Below, piece by piece: positions 14,732 to 15,842 of a stretch of DNA of 15,842 nt. The DNA is taken from positions 1 through 15,842 of the forward strand of contig JAZLHU010000020.1 of the NCBI GenBank assembly GCA_045616985.1. The letters run 5' to 3'. This DNA is from RUG13409 sp045616985. GTDB lineage: Bacteria; Bacillota; Clostridia; Peptostreptococcales; Anaerovoracaceae. The notes under the pieces were generated by a model that did not search any database, had not been told where the DNA came from, and saw nothing but the letters and a program-made list of their open reading frames with translations. The number at the start of each line of letters is the position of its first letter. Position 1 is the stretch's first letter. Made by a program: the position numbers and the translations under genes.

Positions 14732-14980
14732 ATGGAAAGAAATCCATACCGCAAAAGCGAATTTGATATTATCGTTGATTTGATTCATCGTTATGGAATT
14801 ACAGACTTAGAAAGCATTTTTGCACCACACTCTTTACAAGGACTTAGGTTCAAAAATATGGTTGATAGCCAAAAGCAAATGTATGACAGGCTTGCTGAAA
14901 AGTATGAGCCAAAAGAAGAATATAATCCCAAAGAAGAGCCTTTCGAGGTCTCAATCAAAAGCAATATTAAGGTGAACTAA
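14732..14980 (+). CDS. Small hypothetical protein with charged tail
   Basis: An 82-residue protein of unknown function. Start at 14732 (MERNPYRKSE) with TTGGAGA 7 nt upstream. The first 55 residues look folded and helical (FDIIVDLIHRYGITDLESIF, then LRFKNMVDSQKQMYDRLAEK). The tail carries a short tandem repeat YEPKEE-YNPKEE (58-69) and looks disordered. No membrane segment or metal-binding motif. Only 1 nt separates its TAA from the next ATG, and AAGGTGA near its 3' end serves as that gene's SD, so the two are translationally coupled. Confidence 0.72.
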   Translation: MERNPYRKSEFDIIVDLIHRYGITDLESIFAPHSLQGLRFKNMVDSQKQMYDRLAEKYEPKEEYNPKEEPFEVSIKSNIKVN

Positions 14981-14981
14981 A

Positions 14982-15128
14982 ATGGCACGCAAAGAAACAG
15001 AAGAAGAAAAGAAGAAAAAAAAGAAGAAGCAAGAAGCATGACTTGAAGCGGAAATATTTAGGATAATGGAAAAATCTTTAGAAGCCGCAACCAAAAAGGC
15101 TCTTGATGACATCTTCAAAGATTGGTAA
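14982..15128 (+). CDS. Small gene interrupted by one in-frame TGA
   Basis: From the ATG at 14982 (SD AAGGTGA 8 nt upstream) the frame runs 19 codons (MARKETEEEKKKKKKKQEA), meets TGA at 15039-15041, and continues in the same frame for 28 codons (LEAEIFRIMEKSLEAATKKA and DDIFKDW after it) to TAA at 15126-15128. Read through, it is a 48-residue protein: a lysine/glutamate-rich head and an amphipathic helix. The part after TGA has protein-like composition and no other stop, while the other two frames close quickly. The TGA could be read as Trp, be leaky (UGA-C context), or be a nonsense mutation in a decaying gene. No family recognised. It is directly coupled to the preceding gene. Confidence 0.45.
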
Positions 15129-15209
15129 AGAATATTGGATTGTCGAGAGATTTCGTATTTTTTCGTTTCTTTCGTCAATCCTCGAAAAAAATTTTTTAGG
15201 AGGAAATCA

Positions 15210-15533
15210 ATGAATGTAAAAAACAGAACTTGAAAAGATGTGTGCGAAGCACAGGGATGGGAAATAGAAGACAATGGAAAATTCTTTGATTTGATTAGGC
15301 ATACTCCAATGGGATATGAATACAGACTTACATTTGAAACAGAGTATGCTATCCCTGATCTGATAGCGCATGCCGATGACTTTACCCCTGATGACTATGT
15401 TCCTTTCATGCTTGAAAGGAATAAGGAAACAGGAGGAGTGCCTACAAACATCGAACTACTTTTGGAGGATGGTCGATGGATAAAAATGCTCCTCAACCTT
15501 CTCAGAATAGAGTTGCTTTATCTTGCAAACTAA
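15210..15533 (+). CDS. Small acidic hypothetical protein with in-frame TGA at codon 8
   Basis: A perfect AGGAGG stands 6 nt before the ATG at 15210. The frame reads MNVKNRT, TGA at 15231-15233, then KDVCEAQGWEIEDNGKFFDL and onward without a stop to TAA at 15531-15533: 107 residues if read through. Without readthrough the only in-frame start is GTG at 15240, which has no real SD and gives 97 residues. The body (around 40-95, with EYAIPDLIAHADDFTPDDY, ERNKETGGVPTNIELLLEDG) resembles small acidic proteins carried by gut phages and mobile elements, with an ADDF-DPDEH-like segment followed by GVP; this recall is not verified. Function unknown. A terminator follows at once. An alternative explanation by two compensating indels is given under findings. 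Confidence 0.6.
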
Positions 15534-15560
15534 AAACAAGGCGCCATGCCTTGTTTTTTA
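15533..15560 (+). terminator. Rho-independent terminator ending the small-gene run
   Basis: A 10-bp stem AAAACAAGGC / GCCTTGTTTT with a 5-nt loop GCCAT, then more T. It starts at the stop codon of the 15210 gene. Confidence 0.88.
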
Positions 15561-15571
15561 TTGCTCTGTTT

Positions 15572-15606
15572 GCGGACGCGAGCGTCGTCTGCCAAAACGA
15601 ATGTCG
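15572..15606 (+). repeat. Bipartite repeat, second copy
   Basis: GCGGACGC (15572-15579) and CGAATGTCG (15598-15606) recur in the same order at 14547-14554 and 14571-14579, with spacers of 18 and 16 nt. This copy also contains the CGAGCGTC (15579-15586) found at 12688-12695, and a small hairpin GACGC-GA-GCGTC. Confidence 0.4.
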
Positions 15607-15689
15607 CTCTCCAAAATTGTGCGAGCCACACCTGAAAAGTAAAAAGAAAAAATTTTTTATTTTTCCTGAAAATATACCCCCTATCCCCC

Positions 15690-15842
15690 TTAGTCTGAGA
15701 CATATTCAATCAGATCTGAAGGTTGACACTCCAGAAGTTCGCAAAGTTTTTCAAGGTTATCCCAAGACACCCCCTCGCCATTGCGAAGTTTTGTCAGAGT
15801 GCTTTCACTTAGCGTTTTGTTCTGTCTAAAGGAATAAGTTGT
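15690..15842 (-). CDS. XRE-type (Cro/CI-like) HTH regulator, 5' end beyond the window
   Basis: The C-terminal 50 residues of a minus-strand gene that enters from the right edge; the stop is TAA at 15690-15692. The visible part has QNKTLSESTLTKLRNGEGVS, corresponding to the recognition helix of the XRE fold, then WDNLEKLCELLECQPSDLIE, the usual C-terminal helices of the compact HTH_26/YozG-like subfamily (normally about 65-75 residues). Roughly the first 15-25 residues, holding helix 1 and the start, are missing. Such small regulators commonly control plasmid, phage or integrative-element genes. It converges on the small-gene run and so may regulate something further right or act on the operator-like repeats here; that link is inference. 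Confidence 0.82.
   Translation of the reverse strand, partial: TTYSFRQNKTLSESTLTKLRNGEGVSWDNLEKLCELLECQPSDLIEYVSD

Noticed and set aside
14982..15041. TGA at 15039 as selenocysteine
   Set aside because: No redox-type motif around it and no convincing stem-loop of the SECIS kind directly after the TGA; the neighbouring gene has the same feature, which selenocysteine would not explain.
15476..15829. Plus-strand 117-codon frame at the right end
   Set aside because: It starts inside the 15210 gene, crosses a strong terminator and runs antisense to the XRE-type regulator; it has no SD.

Overview
The window looks like the chromosome of a low-GC, strictly anaerobic Firmicute, most likely a gut or rumen clostridium of the Lachnospiraceae/Eubacteriales kind. 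The evidence is strong AGGAGG-type ribosome binding sites, a reverse rubrerythrin, a clostridial EtfBA pair, a YegS/DgkB-type lipid kinase, a PepV-like Sapep dipeptidase and an LtaS-like sulfatase-fold membrane enzyme. The species cannot be named from sequence reading alone.

Left edge (1-1600): a visibly GC-richer gene for an archaeal-type ATPase with a DUF234 C-terminus runs off the window on the minus strand. It has its own strong promoter, and an inverted repeat overlaps the -35 box. A remnant of a TnpV-like transposon protein sits just upstream, so this end looks like acquired DNA. A tRNA-Leu(GAG) gene with its own promoter and terminator follows (1652-1736).

Housekeeping core (1800-12645): minus-strand operon ROK sugar kinase > long-chain acyl-CoA synthetase > MscL (4812 down to 1807), with an 8-nt overlap between the first two genes. 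A divergent lipid kinase gene ends 3 bp from the convergent maf-pepV operon. Then come etfB-etfA (minus, with a 5' leader hairpin and a clear terminator), a large LtaS-like polyglycerolphosphate/phosphoethanolamine-transferase-type membrane protein (minus), and a divergent reverse rubrerythrin (plus) closed by a strong terminator at 12644.

Accessory region (12646 to the end): the character changes at once to AT-rich DNA. About 380 bp hold no convincing plus-strand gene but carry phased GTAC repeats, a long hairpin and divergent -10 boxes. A co-directional run of seven small genes of unknown function follows (13032-15533), one of them a winged-helix-like protein. A convergent XRE-type regulator runs off the right edge. 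The last two small genes of the run each contain a single in-frame TGA after an SD-supported start. This could be TGA recoding or readthrough, or it could be decay. The region resembles part of a small integrated mobile element or phage/plasmid-derived cassette, but no integrase, relaxase or recognisable replicase lies inside the window.
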